Assembly: GCA_002197995.1 (NCBI GenBank)
Contig: NGZR01000001.1
Coordinates: 5,332,001-5,396,000, forward strand
DNA from: Gaeumannomyces sp. JS-464
Lineage: Eukaryota; Ascomycota; Sordariomycetes; Magnaporthales; Magnaporthaceae
Length of the DNA: 64,000 nucleotides
Reading direction: 5' to 3'
How positions within the stretch are numbered: position 1 is the stretch's first letter; the number at the start of each line of letters is the position of its first letter. The translations under genes and the position numbers were made by a program. Positions 1 to 13,800 of the stretch are shown here, one piece after another. The notes beneath the pieces were generated by a model. It did no database searches, was not told the DNA's origin, and saw only the letters and a program-made list of their open reading frames with translations.

Positions 1-681
1 TCGTCCGGGCCGTATGATGCGCCGTAATCAAGCCAATAGGCTATTACGGTGCCGAAAGCGATAATGCCGCCTTCGATGCAGATGAGCAGGCCGCGGTTGG
101 ACGTCTTGCTACACTCGGCCTGGTACGTCGGGATGGTCGAGGTGTTGATTCCGTTGCCCACGCCCATAACGGTGCGCCCGATGATGAACTGCGCCAATGG
201 GGCCGCATTGGGCTTGAGTGTCAAGACCTGGATCACCACCCCGATCGCCATAATAACGGCACCAAGAATCATGGCCCTCCGCCGTCCCAGGAGGTCGCCT
301 ATCCAAAGGATAAACATCGCTCCCGCTAAGCATCCAATCTCATAGATGGCTACATTGAAGATATTCATGGTTAGTCTCGTCTTCGTGGCTCTCTGCAACG
401 GGCAAAGCACATACCGGTCACAAAGCCTTGCATCGTCGGGTTGTCTCGTGTCTCTGGGAAGTAGTCGTTGAATGGGGCCGAAATAATGCCACTCATAACT
501 CTAGAAAGCAGCAGCGAGGCATGTTAGTCACGCATCTGGCTAATGTATACGAGTGGTTGTCAATGAGAGTTAGGACTTACCCTTGGTCGTATCCGAACAA
601 CAGGAAGCCCGTTGTAGCGACCGCCGAGACAGTCACCGACAACGGGCGCCCGGTGAGGCCCATGAACCTGGGCGGTGCCAT
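1..681 (-). CDS. MFS sugar transporter, N-terminal part (truncated by window edge)
   Basis: Plasma-membrane hexose-type transporter of the fungal sugar porter family; the rest lies beyond position 1. Three exons read in frame: 681-581, 500-415 and 349-1, with GTAAGT and GTATGT donors and AG acceptors, giving about 178 residues. The start at 681 gives MAPPRF and leads at once into the family's TM1 end, LLFGYDQGVMSGII (about residues 27-40). Next come TAIYEIGCLAGAMF and the loop-2 motif GDLLGRRRAM, then GRTVMGVGNGINTSTIPTYQ and the conserved YWLDYG. These are hallmarks of sugar porters (PF00083). The substrate cannot be told from this half. The nearest upstream neighbour is the cysteine-rich membrane protein gene on the same strand, about 1.7 kb away. 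No frameshift is seen. Family confident, specificity unknown. Confidence 0.93.
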
Positions 682-2409
682 ATTTTCGATGCCGCCTTGT
701 TTCGAATAGTCCCTTCTGTCGGTTGTGCGTCCTTTGGGTATCCAGGACAAAAGAAGACTGAGACCGAAGTGTATCGATGAAAGTTTTGAAGGGTTTTCCC
801 CTAGCGGACCTACAATGGGGAGAACCCTTTATATACAGCTAATGTACTCGGTCGATCGTTTTCCCACTACCTCCTGTTTCTCCACCACCTCATCGGCCAC
901 TTCCTGTTCACATTTTCTCATTGTTGTTTTTCTTGGCGGGTGTATCTGCTCCTCCACTCACCTTGTGTGACACCCTGTGTAACACTGTGACGCTGGCAGG
1001 CCGAAGAAAATATTCCGGGAATGTACAGGAGGACTCGACTCGCGGCTCAAAAGCTATGTCGCATTGGGACCAAGATCTGGCATTGGGAGAAGAGATGAAG
1101 ATCTCTGGATCCCTGGGTCCGACATATTCGGATTTTTCTTCGCGCGGTGCACTAACAGGACAGGCTAGGACCACATCATGGTCGTCATACTGGATCCCCT
1201 CGGTAGGCGGAGGCTCCGTCGCTGCCAATGGTGGACGGCCGAGAAATGCTAGTCAGGTCGACCCACCCCAACGCAAATCGCAGTCCCACCGCTGCCAGGC
1301 CCAATGAGGTCATCCCGTGGACCCGGCCCCGTCGCGGAGCGGGAACCTCACGGCTGCGGCGGCAAGCAGGCTAAGCCGGTAGTTGGTGCCCTGGCACAGT
1401 TCAAGGTTGGCCAGCCGTGTCTTGGGCAAGTCTTGATTGCAACCAAGAGCTGCGAAGCAGTGGGCACCTACCAGGCAGCAAACTCCGAGCAAGCACGAGT
1501 CGATAGATTCGCCATACTGCCATTAACCCCTCGACCTTTTGTGCGATGACACGCGAGAACCTGGCACATGCTAAAGAGGACAAGGGGAGCTATACGAAAT
1601 CATGTAGGCAAAGGTAAGGTACTTACTTAGACATGTCGGAGGCGTGGCGGGCGAGCGGGTTATTCACACCGACGGCACCCTGCTAACGCCTATGAATGCA
1701 CGCCGTAGTACGAGACTTCTCAAAGCAGCGTTTTTGACACAGTGGCCCCCGCAGAAAAAAAATGTGTCGAAGCACGCATAGGGGTCCAACGCCGGCCCGG
1801 TGCCCCCTGCCATCTCACAGGCTGCCCGAGGTAGGCCCGTAAAAGCATAGAGTCTGGCGCTAAATGCCAGCCCCAAAAGAACGGATAAGGGAAAACAAAT
1901 TTCCCCCTATCTTGGAGTATCCAGCCGTTCCATTTTATTCTCCACGTTGGAGGGATCAGCTTTACATCACTGCCATTTTCCTGGACTGTGCAACTGGGGC
2001 AGACTGCTTTGCAGATAGCGGTCTTCACATGCACACATGCTTCCGTTGAGAAACTCACGGCTGATAACATGGCGCCGGAGGAAGATAGCAGAAGGCGGTG
2101 TGACCTCGGCTGGCTCAACGTAGGCTTGGGACGTTACTTTGGGCTGCCACTGTTTCCAAGTCGTATTGCTTAAAAAAGGGTCCGGATGAGAGAAGCTTAA
2201 ATTGATTCGATGCCACCCATACAAAGAACTCCAGAACAGATTCGCCAAGTAACAATTTTCCAAGAAGACGCCGTTTAACTTCAAGATGATGTGCCGATAT
2301 GTGACACAAACAACGACAAAGAAAACATTCCGTATGCGGCATATATACTGCAGGCTCGCGCTTCATGCACAGTATGTACTGTGGTGGTGTATAATGCTGC
2401 TGATTATTA
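682..2409. other. Intergenic region upstream of the sugar transporter
   Basis: About 1.7 kb between the transporter start and the 3' end of the next minus-strand gene. Open frames on both strands lack recognisable domains and splice structure, so I call none. The part next to 682 should carry the transporter promoter; I saw no convincing binding site. Confidence 0.6.
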
Positions 2410-3660
2410 TTATCGTGGTGTATCGGGCTGGTGGAAGGGCCGAGAGTTCACGCTGATTGGCGAGGGGTGGTGCGTCGTAGTGCTATTCGGTATCGAGGGT
2501 GGCACATGTGGCGAGTTGGGCGCCTCCACCAGGCATGCCATCTCGTCCGCGGTGCCGGCCAGCTGGTGAATAGTTGTTGTATGTGCGCCTCATACACCTG
2601 GGCCTTGTCCTCGGCCACAGCCCCGTACAGCGGCGGCAGCCGCTGATGCATGGGAGAAGGCGTGGGTGATGAGAACACGGACGGGTGGAGAAGGTGATTC
2701 TCGTGAGGCTTTGGGCACGGCGTTCGCGGCTCCTGGCGCTGGTAATTTTCTCTGAAGTCCGCCAGCTCAGCCCGCGCGGCCGCGGCGTCCCGGCGTGCCC
2801 GTCGCCACAAAAATAAGGCACCTATAAGCGCGCATGTGAGGGGAAGGCCCAGGCCGAGACCAACGCCGAGACCGACAGTGGTCGCCAACTTCTTGTCCGA
2901 GTCCTCGGCTTGTTCTCGGCCGGCTGCGGTGGCAGCAGCTAGTGCAGTAGCAAGGGCGGTGCCGTCAGGGCGTGCAGTTGTGGTGACCGTCGCGGTGGCG
3001 GGGCAACCGGCTGTCAGGAAGGGCGGAGGGCCTCCCCTCCCAGGGCGGCCGGGTGGGCCTCCGCCACCATTGGAGTCTGCGACGCATGTGCCGGCCTGCA
3101 GGATGCCGTTCTGCGAGAATGGCCGCTCGTCGCGGATCTGACCCATTGGCACCGTGAAGTTTCGGCTACAGTCGTCGGTACGGGAGCCGCAGATCCAGTG
3201 GTCGGTGCTGCCCGAACACTGTCGCAGCTCTGAGGGAGAGTCCCGCTGTTCTGTTGTGCACCACCGGGGGCAGAGATCGCTGTTCCAGGTTTTATCGGTA
3301 CAAGAAACGCGGGTTACTTGGTTGGAGGTAGGATTCCAGCATAGCCCGTTGCTCAGGCAGGCTAAGGTACAGACAAAAGCAGCCGTATCAGTTAGCTACT
3401 CTTAGGTGTCGGCATGGAGAATCCTGGTTACGACAAAGCACCGGCTCTGGGGAGGGCGGAGGAGAGAGTGAGCATCACTTACTTTGGCTTGCTTCGCAGC
3501 AGGAACTGGCAGCACTGTTGCCGCATGCGATTCCCTTTTCATGGAGTTTCCCGTCTGGAAAAAAAAATTGCGTGTTATTGTTTTGCTGGCCTTGTTGCCC
3601 CGGTGGCCCTTGTCCCACCACTGCCTGGACGAAGTAGGCGGAGAGGAGCAAGGCTAGCAT
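2410..3660 (-). CDS. Secreted/single-pass membrane cysteine-rich protein (Mid2/WSC-like architecture), frameshifted tail
   Basis: Probable cell-surface protein of unknown role. Exon 1 (3660-3483) starts at the ATG giving MLALLLSAYFVQAVVGQ, a signal peptide; a TTG five codons upstream is in frame but is not a likely start. A GTAAGT donor and TTAG acceptor join it to exon 2 from 3361. The ectodomain has many cysteines (CLSNGLCW, DLCPRWC, WICGSRTDDC), then a Gly/Pro-rich stretch and a Thr/Ala-rich stretch. One transmembrane helix follows at about residues 218-244 (LATTVGLGVGLGLGLPLTC), then WRRARRD and a cytoplasmic tail. The architecture is common in filamentous fungi (signal, Cys ectodomain, TM, tail). 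Near 2570 the frame must shift by one base to read HQLAGTADEM onward to the stop at 2410; with one added base the coding length is 1131 nt (376 aa). Without it, the protein ends at 2448 in unlikely residues. Function not known. Confidence 0.75.
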
Positions 3661-5989
3661 GATGCTGAGCCGCAAGGGAAGACCGACGGAAAAGATGAGG
3701 GGAGGTATGTTGTAGAATATGTCTGCTGTGTTCGCACAAAGGAATTGCGTATATGTCTTGAGAGGGGCGTTCTAAGAGACAGGAAGGACGCGGCAGGATG
3801 AGTTGGGAGGCGCGCGGCCATCTAGAGGATGGCCGGACCGTCCCTAGGGGCCTTGATATACATGCTACTAGTATGGTAAAAACCGACTTCCTGTAGGCCA
3901 CCCATGCCGGGTGGCTAGACCACATTGTGCGACCACGGCAGTACAACCAACGGCGGGACTAATGTGCCGTGCCACAATAGAATCAGATTGTGCCCCTGCA
4001 TTCGGTGGCGTTGATGCTTCTCTCGGAGGGGTTCCATGCAGGTCGTACCAAACGGGAGAAGATGCGCAGTAGCGGCATCGCCTTGGTTGCATCCAGCAAT
4101 CGACCAGCCTCCCGTCAAGGAGGGGAGGTGGACGGCGAAGGCGCCAAAATAGCAGCCAAGGCAGTGTGGGGTTTGCAGGTTCGGGGCCGCTAGTTGCCGC
4201 AAATGATGCTCAGGGTCGTGAAATCACGCGGCGAGATGGCCGCGGCACAAGCATCTCGGGACCGATGCTGGGCCTCCCGGCTGCATGCAGCAGCACGCCG
4301 TCTTTATCCGACTGAGCCAGCATCGCGCCCCACGCTTCGCCTCTCTGTCGCCACACTCACGGGCCTTGCGCCTGGTGCAGGAAGCCCTCGCTCGTCTATT
4401 ATAGTAGCTCATTCCACAGCTGCTGACTCTGGCTGTCGGGGGACCAGTGCTGGACGACTGTTTGCTTTGGCAGGCCGTCGCACACGATCTGACACGCCTG
4501 CACGTGATGAGTGTGCTCGTCACCAAACCAAGCGCGGAGGGAACATGGCCACGGGACAACGGATGATCGCTGAAATAGCCAGGTCAGAAAAGGGCACGGG
4601 AACATGAGTGAACGCGGGTATCTGGGACGAGAGTTTGCAATGCTGATGAATGTAACGCCATCTCACTGTTGCGCTACTGGAAGCGGCCGTGCGGCTCAGC
4701 TTGGTGCGGGGGCTAGGCGGTGATTGTGGTGCCCGAATGCCACCCTAGAGAAGCTCCACATGAAATGCCCGGGCCCGGCGTTCACTGGACGGGACCGCGA
4801 ACCATCATCAATGGCGCATTCGGGACGACAGCTATGGCCAGAACCGCCAACCGAATAAATGGAACGTTCCCCGGAGCTTTCAGCCCAGGTCGGCAGGTGT
4901 CTCGACCATGCACATCGATGTTGGTTTGTTGGTTCCATGGAACCTGGCACGCCTGGCAGGTCGTTGACGGGCAGACTTGAGCCAGCACATGACCTCAAAT
5001 TGGGTTCGACAAACAACCGACGTTTGGCTGGCTGGGATCAAGCACCCCCAATAGGAAAACGTTGACGATTGACACCAAGAGACACCGATACTCTAGCATG
5101 ACAGCAGGCTGCGCGTGTCGTCAAAACGCACAGAAGGGGTCGAGCTGAAGATAACTTACTTCGAATACCTAGGTCGAAAGGGCAAAAGCAATGGATGCGA
5201 TTCAGACACGGCACGGCATGGCTTGAGAGCAAAGTCGAAAAGGTCCAGAAGAAGGTTGAGGGGTCATCGTGACGAAAGTCTCGCTGGACACGCGTCTGAT
5301 TCGTAGACGGCGATCGAAGCTTATTGACGAATCATGCAGGCCGCGCCTTCCCCATAAAATAGCACTGTCACGTGGACAGTCAGGTGCCAGGCACTCAGCA
5401 GGACTAGCTAAAACCGGAGGGCCGGTGGGGCCGTGCACGCGCCCTGGTTGCGGCAAGCCCGCCTCTGGCGAATCGCTGCGTCCGAGGACAGCTGTTACTG
5501 GATCCAGTGAATGGGCTCCACATGGAGTCGAGAGGCCCAGCCCGGTGCCTCAACTTTTCGCCGTGGATTTTCCCAAGGCACAAATCCAAACCTGAAGCTT
5601 CCCTCTCAGTCTTCGCACTCCATTTACTTTTCCAAACCACGCGCAAAAACGAAAAAATTCCAGCAAGCCTGCACAACTCTGTTCGACACCTCGATTGTCA
5701 CCAAGCATCTTTGCCCTCATTGTCTCGCAACCTGCCGACTTCCATTTGCCCATCGAGACCCCTGTATCCATCACCCTCATCGTCGCACGTTTTGCCGGGG
5801 CAAAATATCACGATAGATTTTAGCTCGAAAGCTTTTTTCCTCAACACAGCCCCGACTGCTGCTTCGCGTGTGCGTGTTGGTCCACCTGCGTTGTGCGCCG
5901 GCGATCGCGAAGTTGCCGACCCTTGTAGTGCTCACAGTCCGCCTCTCATCATAGTTGCCAATCGGTTTTCACGAGCAACAGCATTCGAA
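3661..5989. other. Divergent intergenic region and GYF-gene leader
   Basis: About 2.3 kb between two divergently transcribed genes. 5550-5989 is pyrimidine-rich on the plus strand and probably holds the 5' leader of the GYF-domain gene. Open frames here (for example 4194-4607) show no domain and no sensible composition. Both genes' promoters must lie in it; no specific site could be supported. Confidence 0.55.
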
Positions 5990-8900
5990 ATGCCCTCCCA
6001 ACTCCCATCGAGCTTCGCATCAGCGGCCGCTGGCCAATCGAGCCGCGATTCTAGAGGCGGGCGTGACGGTCGCGGAAGTGGCAGCGGAGAGTGGTGTGTG
6101 CCTGCGTGCCCCTTGAACGCGATGCGGCGGGGGTGCCGACCCCATGACGGGGCCTCAAAACGCGCCTCCCCGCAGGAGCCTCGAGCTAACGCGTGCCGTT
6201 TGTGTCATTTCTAGGTCTCGACGTGATGGGCGGTCGACCAATGGCACCATGACCTTCCGCCGTTCATCAACCACTCCTTTCAACAACCAGTCCACGTCGC
6301 AGCCACCCCCGCCAGCCGACGGCCCCGCGCCCCAGGCACAGCCCACCCCGGCCGACGTGGTTCCTTTCGACGGATCGCTCCGTTATACCAGGGAGCAACT
6401 ACTAGAGATTTACAAGGTGTCTGATACAGGCGCTGCCGCCAACGTGGAGAGCTTGTTTGTCGCTGGCTGGACCCCGGCGCCTGTCAACGGGAACGCGGCC
6501 AGGAACTGGGGAAAGGGCAACGAAACGCATGTTCCCCAAGATCCCAGCGTATGCTGGGACACCAGCGGCACAGTCAAACCTATCGGCTTGCAGGAGATGT
6601 CGGCTGAAGAGAAGGAGGTGCGTCATCGTCCTGTCCGTGTGATCTTTCACCACAGTCATGGTGCCAAGACACCCGTTCGCCGTATGGTGAGTGGCGGCAC
6701 TTTCTAACATCACTCCTGCTCTACAGCTGTTCAACTCCGATGTCAACTCTACAATAAAGCCGCCTCAGCAAAACAAGGATGGAACCCACCAGGGAGGGGG
6801 CCTCAACGGCCGAAAGGCATCCGTCTCCCATGGCAGTACCTTTGTGACCTCGTCCCCTTCGACCGCATCGCGACCGGGAACCCGACGCCGAGAGACTGGC
6901 GACGCGAGTCCGTTCCCGGTCGACGGCCTTGTCTCCCCGACCGGAAACCGATTCGCGCGCGGCGACTCATCCTTGTGGTTTGGCCGCCGGAGCCTCGAGG
7001 AGAAGGAGGACACGTTCGAGGAACCGGCGGAGGATCTGTCGGCGATCAATCGAGAAGCACCTCCCACGCGATCGACCGGATTTGGGGCGCTTTCGCGCTC
7101 CAACACCGCCGGCACAGCTGCCTCTGGGGCGTCTGGATTTGCAGCTGCCTCTACGCTGTGGGGGGCGCCCTCTGCACAAGCGGCAGCTCCATCAGCGATG
7201 GGTAGCTTTGGCAACTTTTCGATCACGTCTTCGGCGATTGGCGACAAACGCTTTACGGGCACACGAGAGAGCCGTCTCGCGCACTTGATCCCCAAGGACA
7301 GCGCCGCTTCACCCCTGGAAGGCTCTTCTACTCCAAAGGGAGGCGAGGCCGCAGCGGCGGAGCCCGGTCGATCTTGGCGCCCCCGTCCTCGAACCGACAC
7401 TGACCCATTTGGAGAAGATGGAGGTAACCTCGGCTCTCTCCGTGAAGGCACTAGCCCGTCCCCTCAGCAGGTGGGGGGTCCGCGTGGGAACATATTCGAA
7501 ACCCCTGTCAAGGGCTCCGCGGGTGACTTCGGGATGTCGGGTCTGAACCTCGGAGGACAGAAGGAGGAGACGGGCAGCCCCGAGACGAATCCCTATCGCA
7601 GCCCACCTGCCGAACGCGGAGACGACGAGACGGGCGCTGGTGACTTTGGCGCAGGACATGCTCATGGCCAAGGAGCGGAGCAGCCTTCGGGGTTTGGCGC
7701 GATCGCTCGCGGATTTCCCACCGCGGGAAATATCGAGGGAAGCGCGGGTGACCGCAGCCAAACTTCCAGTGTTGGGGCGAACAAGGGCTTCCACCCCCTT
7801 AATAACCTGACAGGCTGGCCTTCTGGACTAACTTCGGGTACTCCTGATCGAGAGCGCTCCGGATTCCCGAACCCGTTCGGCAACTCCATCTTCAGCCCTG
7901 ACATTCAGTCTCCCGCGGGAGGCCTAACTGGCCTGGGTAACGTCTTCGGGCCCGCCAGCGCGGGCGGCTCGCTCCGTGGAAGTTCCAAGCTTGGATCGCT
8001 ATTTCCTGCCGCCATGCAGGCGCAAATGCAGGTGCCCGACCATGAGGCTCTCGCTGATCCTCATGCGGACTTCAGGCAGGTGAACCCGCTAGGCGCCATT
8101 GGACGGAGCGCTACTGGTCCCCAGCCCCGGGAGACGGACAGTCCACTGCGTGGCGGCCGCTCCGGCATGTTTGAAGAGCTCTTCCCGACGTCTGATGCGG
8201 CCCGAACCCAGGGCCTCTTCTCCACAGCCGAGCCCACACAGGGCCTGACGTCTACCACCCAGGCGCAACCATTCGCGACTGTCACATCGGCGCAGTCATT
8301 CCCAGGGATCCATGCACAGAACGACACTCCTCCTTCGCAGACCCAAGCGCGAACCATGGTGATGCCTGATCGTATGAGATGGGTGTACCTGGATCCCCAG
8401 GGAAGCACCCAAGGGCCTTTCACTGGTCTGGAAATGAATGATTGGTACAAGGCCAATTTCTTCACCCCTGATCTTCGAGTCAAGCGGATTGAAGACGACG
8501 ACTTCGAGCCTCTGGGTCAGCTCATCCGTCGCATCGGCAACTCCCGCGAGCCATTCCTCGTGCCCCAGATTGGCGTGGCCCATGGGCCGCCATCACAGGC
8601 CGGGCCATTCTCGCAGGGTGACGCCCGCGGTGTCATTCCTCCCCTCGTGGGTGCGTTCCCGAGCTTCGGACGCACGCTTACGGCCGAGGAACAGAACAAC
8701 TTAGAGCGGCGCAAACAGGAGGAGCAGTTCTTGATGCACCGGCAGCGCGAGTTTATGGCCCAGCAGCAGCAGGTGTTTACCAAGATGGCAATGCAGGGTG
8801 GCGTTCCGGGCGTCCTGCACCATCACTCTAGCGCTCACAGCCTGCAGAGCCAGCCTAGCTTTAGCAGCATGACATCTCCCATCGGTATGCCTCCTCAAGC

Positions 8901-10889
8901 AACCATTGGCACCCTTGCAACCTCGACCGTCGGGCCCTCCTATTTCGATGGTACCACTCAGGGACTCCCACAGTCGGGTCTCGCCACTGCTCCGACGGAT
9001 ATTTTTCAGAATGATCTGAATGTTCAAGAGCGCCAGATGCTTGCGAGCTTGCAGGGAGGCGCTGGTGTGCTCCCCAACATTCTTCAGCCTCAACGCCCGG
9101 CTGCAGCCACTGCCACGTCTGCCCCCAGCAACCCTCCCCTCGACACCAGCCTTCGCAGCCAACTCCCTGGTGTCGATCAGCTCCAGCAGGATTCCCAGGG
9201 CTTTAGCGCTCGACTGAAAGAATTCCAGGAGATTCGCGCCCAGAGAGATGCCGAAGAGTCTGGGGAGCCCTCAACAGCGACGGCGAAGCCCAGTGTCCCT
9301 GAAGAGGCCGCCGCCGATGAGGCCACAGCCAAGCCATCGGCTCCGCAAGACGCAGCGCAGATTGTTGAAGAGGCTGCCAAGGCCCAACAAGATCAGAACA
9401 AGAAGTCTGCGGCTCAGGCCCAGGCCAACATCCTCTCCCTTACGCAGCAGGTCCAGAAGACACAGGCCGCTGCTGCCAAGCAGGCCCAGCCCCTGGAGAG
9501 CGGCGTCTTGATGCCATTCCCGCCCCCGGCTGGCGCGCCGCTTGCTGCGCCAACCGCCCAGAGGACCCGCTCAACACTACCTGATCAATTTGCTGTCAGC
9601 CGCTCCCATTCAGGAACTCCCGAGAGTGTCTCCGCCTCCCAGACGGCCCCTCCGCTTGCCCCTTGGGCCCGCGCAGAGCCCGAGCAGCAGAAGGGACCGA
9701 ACTTCCGTGAGATTCAAGAGGCTGAGGCGAAGAAGGCCGCTCGCGCCGAGATTGCGGCCGCTGCCGCCCGCCGCGCCATCCTTGAGCAGGAGGCTGCTCT
9801 CGCCCGTGAGCGTGAAAAGACGGCCGTTAGCGGCGCTGCTCCCATTCTCCCTACCTCGAGCACCTGGGGCAGCGGTTCGCCCGTAACTCCTTCGGCTTCC
9901 GCGAGCGCCTGGGCCAAACCCACCGCCGGCGGAGCGAAGGGCGGTAACGCGACCCCTGCCACGGGACCCGCCGCCGCTGCGACCAATGCTGAGAAGAAGA
10001 AGACACTGGCCGAGATTCAGCGCGAGGAGGAGGCCCGTAAGCAACGCCTCGCCAAAGCCCAGGAGCAGGCCGCCGCTGCCACCACAGCCGCTATTATCAA
10101 CAACAACAACAACATGGGCAAACGCTACGCCGATTTGGCCAGCAAGGTCGGCCAGCCTGGCGGAGCTCCCATGAGTGCTGCGGCCGCTGTTGCTGGCGGA
10201 CCCCCAGGCGCTGGCTGGGCAACGGTTGGCGCTGGTGGGAAGGTCAAAATCCCGACTGGTCCCTCGGGGCAGCAGCAGGCTGTCCGCGCCGCCAGCTCTG
10301 GGGCCGCCAAACCGGCTGCCACAGTGGTTGCCAAGCCTGCTGTCTCAAGACCCAACGTGACGCCCGCCAGCAAGACCGATACAGTTGGTGCCGCCATGGA
10401 AGAGTTTAACAAGTGGCTACGCCGTGAGCTGGGCCGTGGTATCACTGGCGGAATCGACAGTAAGTTGCACCCCTTGCCGCCTGGCTATTGCTTTATCTCG
10501 TGTCCATTCCATCGCTAACAATCCGCCGCGCAGTTGATACATTTGCCTCGACTCTTCTCGTCCTCCCCCTTGACCAGACCCTTATCTCAGACGCGGTGTA
10601 TGCCAACTCCACTACCATGGATGGCCGTCACTTTGCGGAGGAGTTCGTTCGGCGCAAGAAGCTCGCCGACAAGGGTGTGGTGGAGAAGCAGCCCGCGGGC
10701 GGTCGCGGCGGTGCCGGTGGCCCGGGAGCTTCGTCGGCCGCCAACTCCGATAATAAGGGCTGGAGTGAGGTCGCCAAGAAGGGCAGCGGTGGCGCTGCTG
10801 CGACCAACGGCAGCAACACCGGCGGCGAGGGCACCATTCAGGGCGCCGGGTTCAAGGTGGTGCCTGGCCGCAAGCGCGGCAAGAAATAA
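5990..10889 (+). CDS. GYF-domain protein (Smy2/Syh1/GIGYF-like)
   Basis: Large cytoplasmic adaptor; GYF domains bind proline-rich PPG-phi peptides, and yeast Smy2/Syh1 and animal GIGYF act in mRNA translation control and decay. Four exons: 5990-6093, 6215-6617, 6727-10459 and 10534-10889, totalling 4596 nt (1531 aa), fully in frame. The N-terminus reads MPSQLPSSFASAAAGQ and, across intron 1, GEWSRRDGR. Exon 2 has a conserved YTREQLLEIYK motif, and intron 2 joins SAEEKE to LFNSDVNS. The GYF domain is at about residues 719-785: WVYLDPQGSTQGPF, then LEMNDWYKANFF, the expected W-x-Y-x-D...GPF...M-x-x-W pattern. After it come long Ala/Gln/Lys-rich, coiled-coil-like and disordered stretches, and a basic C-terminus ending GRKRGKK. 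No other known domain is seen. The start is supported by the conserved N-terminus and phase-matched first intron. Confidence 0.95.
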
Positions 10890-13800
10890 GCTACCCACCT
10901 AGTCGCTTGAGCTCTGCGTTGGCAGTTTGGTATACCTAACGGTCCATGGGCTTGTGCGAACCTGTTGGGGAGCTTGCTGAGCCTAAGTATCAACCTGGAG
11001 AATCGACCTTGTCTGACACTCTTGCTTCATTCACTGTCGTATCAGCAACAACGGTTCAAGTTCTCACGTACTGTCCCTCGAACCTGTCGGTTTTAACACG
11101 TTTAGCAAGCAGTTTTTCGTTACAATCATTTCCGATACGAAGTCAGTGTATCATGATCACGTTTGAATGTCCCGATTTCAACTCTTGCCCTATTGTGCCT
11201 AGTCGACGCCCAAGTTGTGTGGGAAGAACGCATCAGTGAAAGCTATGAAGATCCTTTTGACCATTGGCAAGGCCGGAAGACGCGTTTGCAGCCTCTAACA
11301 CGCATTGGCGTCTTTGTGAATGGACGCCGCCCCGACGTGAGGTAATCAATGACAGCCAATGCATCTTGCCACAACTTGCCATGGTATTTACACAGTACCA
11401 TTATCCCTTTGGTCTAGGCCAGCCTAACCTTCGAAGGTTGGCTGTGACTCGACCCTGGAATATCCTCGCCAAAGCCGTCTATATGGAATACACAGGTGCC
11501 TAGCGGACTGGACGATAGGAAAGTCGCATCGTTGTGATTGTAATTACCGGGGGGCCCCGCCATCCGTGCCCAAGATTCCACCAACTTGTCTTTCTCCCCA
11601 AGACTACGAGGCCAGAGAAGCTCTATCTAACCATACAATTATTTTCCAGGCCCGCTTGCACTGATAATCTTTAGTAACCTGAAATGGGCGTTTTCCTTGC
11701 AAGGCTAAGAAACGTCTACCTACCATTTCAGAGGACTTGGCTCATCACCAGAGGTTTCCAGGACGACCGACCCCGAATGATCCTGGAACCGAAGAGACAA
11801 TAGGTCGAGCGCGCCAGTGGTCACATTCCCGTCAGGAGGGAGACACGTTCTCTCTACCGCCTGGGGGAACGGAGCTGCCGACTCGAGTGTTTGGTGTTTA
11901 GTCGCGTCAACATATCGGCGCTTGGGGCAGCGGATGCATCTGAAGACTGCTTCATGCGTCGCCCACCAGACCGGGGAGCGGTCCCGCTGAACTGTCACCA
12001 CGACGACGGCAACTGCTACCGAGTAGTTGCAATCGACGTGACCTGGCCGGAGATGACATGCGTAAAGCAAAACCCGAACGTCTATACCAACAGCGCCCGA
12101 GCATGGACTTTGCAAAATAAGCAACTACTAGCGCGCCGAGTAGATGCCTTTTTTTTTTCGCGTTTTCATCGGCACACATCTCCGTGGATACGAAGGGTAG
12201 CGCAAACTCGTTAATATCTACGGCGCCATACACCACATAAAAAAGCTCGGACAAGCTGCCGGCCTTCTCTGGAATGGCGCAGCGGTACGGAGCTATGCTC
12301 AGGTATGTGCGCGGCGCCGGGCTGTGCAGGAACAGGCTGTTCGGGGATCTACACCGGGCCACGGACTGCAAGGCCATCCCTCCGCCCATATTGCGCCCTG
12401 TGGTGTTCATGGATAAGAATCGACGGCGGAATTCTCATGCCAGCCATGAAGATAAAAGACAAGGGAGCTCACGGACAGAAGTGTGCCACCGTACTCAACT
12501 ATCACCTGGAACGCAAGGGCTGAAACCCGTACGCCGTACGGTGAGTTGACAGGCGGCTGGTTGACGATAGTGGCACGCCTTGCTGAGGTCATAGGTGGAA
12601 GCATATTTGTGTTCGTGATGGGGGTCTAAATGTTTATGTGGAGGTCCCAGAGGAAGAATCGACAAGGTGCGGGTGTTTAACCTATTCATGTATGTAACAG
12701 CCCAAGCGACATCCCCAGGACTGATTTACTAGTCACTCCTTTGGAGGATTGTGGACTTGTACGGGTCGCTGGTATCGGCGGGTAGGGAACGTGACGCAGT
12801 TTTCACACAAGGAGCGGGAGATCCCGGATAAGATAGCATGTACGCTATTCTAGATCTTAAGCCGGATGTGTGTGCCCATCATGCAATGCCCTGCTTTAGG
12901 GATAGATAGAATCGCAGCAAAGTCATACGCTCGTCGACAGACTACCATCTCGACGAGAACTTGGTGGAGTTTGGCAAGAATTTTCGATTAATAATTCTGC
13001 ATACTATTCTGGGAAGCAAGACCAAAGGCGGATGGCTTGGGCGGTGTGTACTTTTATAACGAGCCACTTGATAAATGGCAGCCAAGCGGGCATGGTAGGT
13101 AATAGGTGCCCTCATCAGCCGGTGACACAAGCGACGGTCGTCAGGGATGGTTCCCGCTGTCGGCAGCAAAGTTCCGATATGGAGGCTTGGGCCGGTATAC
13201 ACCTTCAAAGTCTAGGGGTGTTTCTTTGCCAAGAATCTAGGCGACCGCTGTGATAGATCGGTACTCCTGAGGAGTTGACGACCGAGGTTCTTGTGGGGGC
13301 AGGCACCCCGTATATCGGAAGAGAAAAAGACCGTGTTCGAGGCTGATGATAACCCACGAGTGCCCACCATGTGTCTATTTTTAGGGCTCACATAATGTAC
13401 GGACCGAACCCTCCAGCTATATTAAAGTAGAAAGTGGCCACGGCTACCTGGGCTGTGGTGGGGGCACGGAGCGTTTGCCCTAACCAGTGATCGCCGCACC
13501 GCTAGTTTCTCCGAATGCGACGGCACACGTGGCCTGTCAGGTATTTTTTTTCTTTTGGCGTCGAGGCAGTGGGTTGCGTGGGATTTAGGTGTGGAAGTGG
13601 ACGGCGGACCTGGGCGGCAAGGCGGTGGTGGCGGCGGCGACAGTCGGGTGCGGCTTATACGACGCCCAGCCCGGGACTGCGGTAAAAGGCAACAAATACG
13701 GCAGCGAGATATGTGCGCTCCTCTGACCTGCGAATGACCAGCATGGAATTGCTCATTTAGGCTCCCAGAAAAGGGGGACGAGCAATATGCGGTTAAATAG

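Noticed and set aside
2566..2605. A very short intron (about 35 nt, GTGTAT...CACCAG) to explain the frame change in the membrane protein gene
   Set aside because: Shorter than normal fungal introns; a missing T at 2569-2571 explains the change and gives a complete frame.
4194..4607. 137-codon open frame
   Set aside because: No domain, composition typical of random GC-rich sequence, and overlapping open frames of similar length on the other strand.
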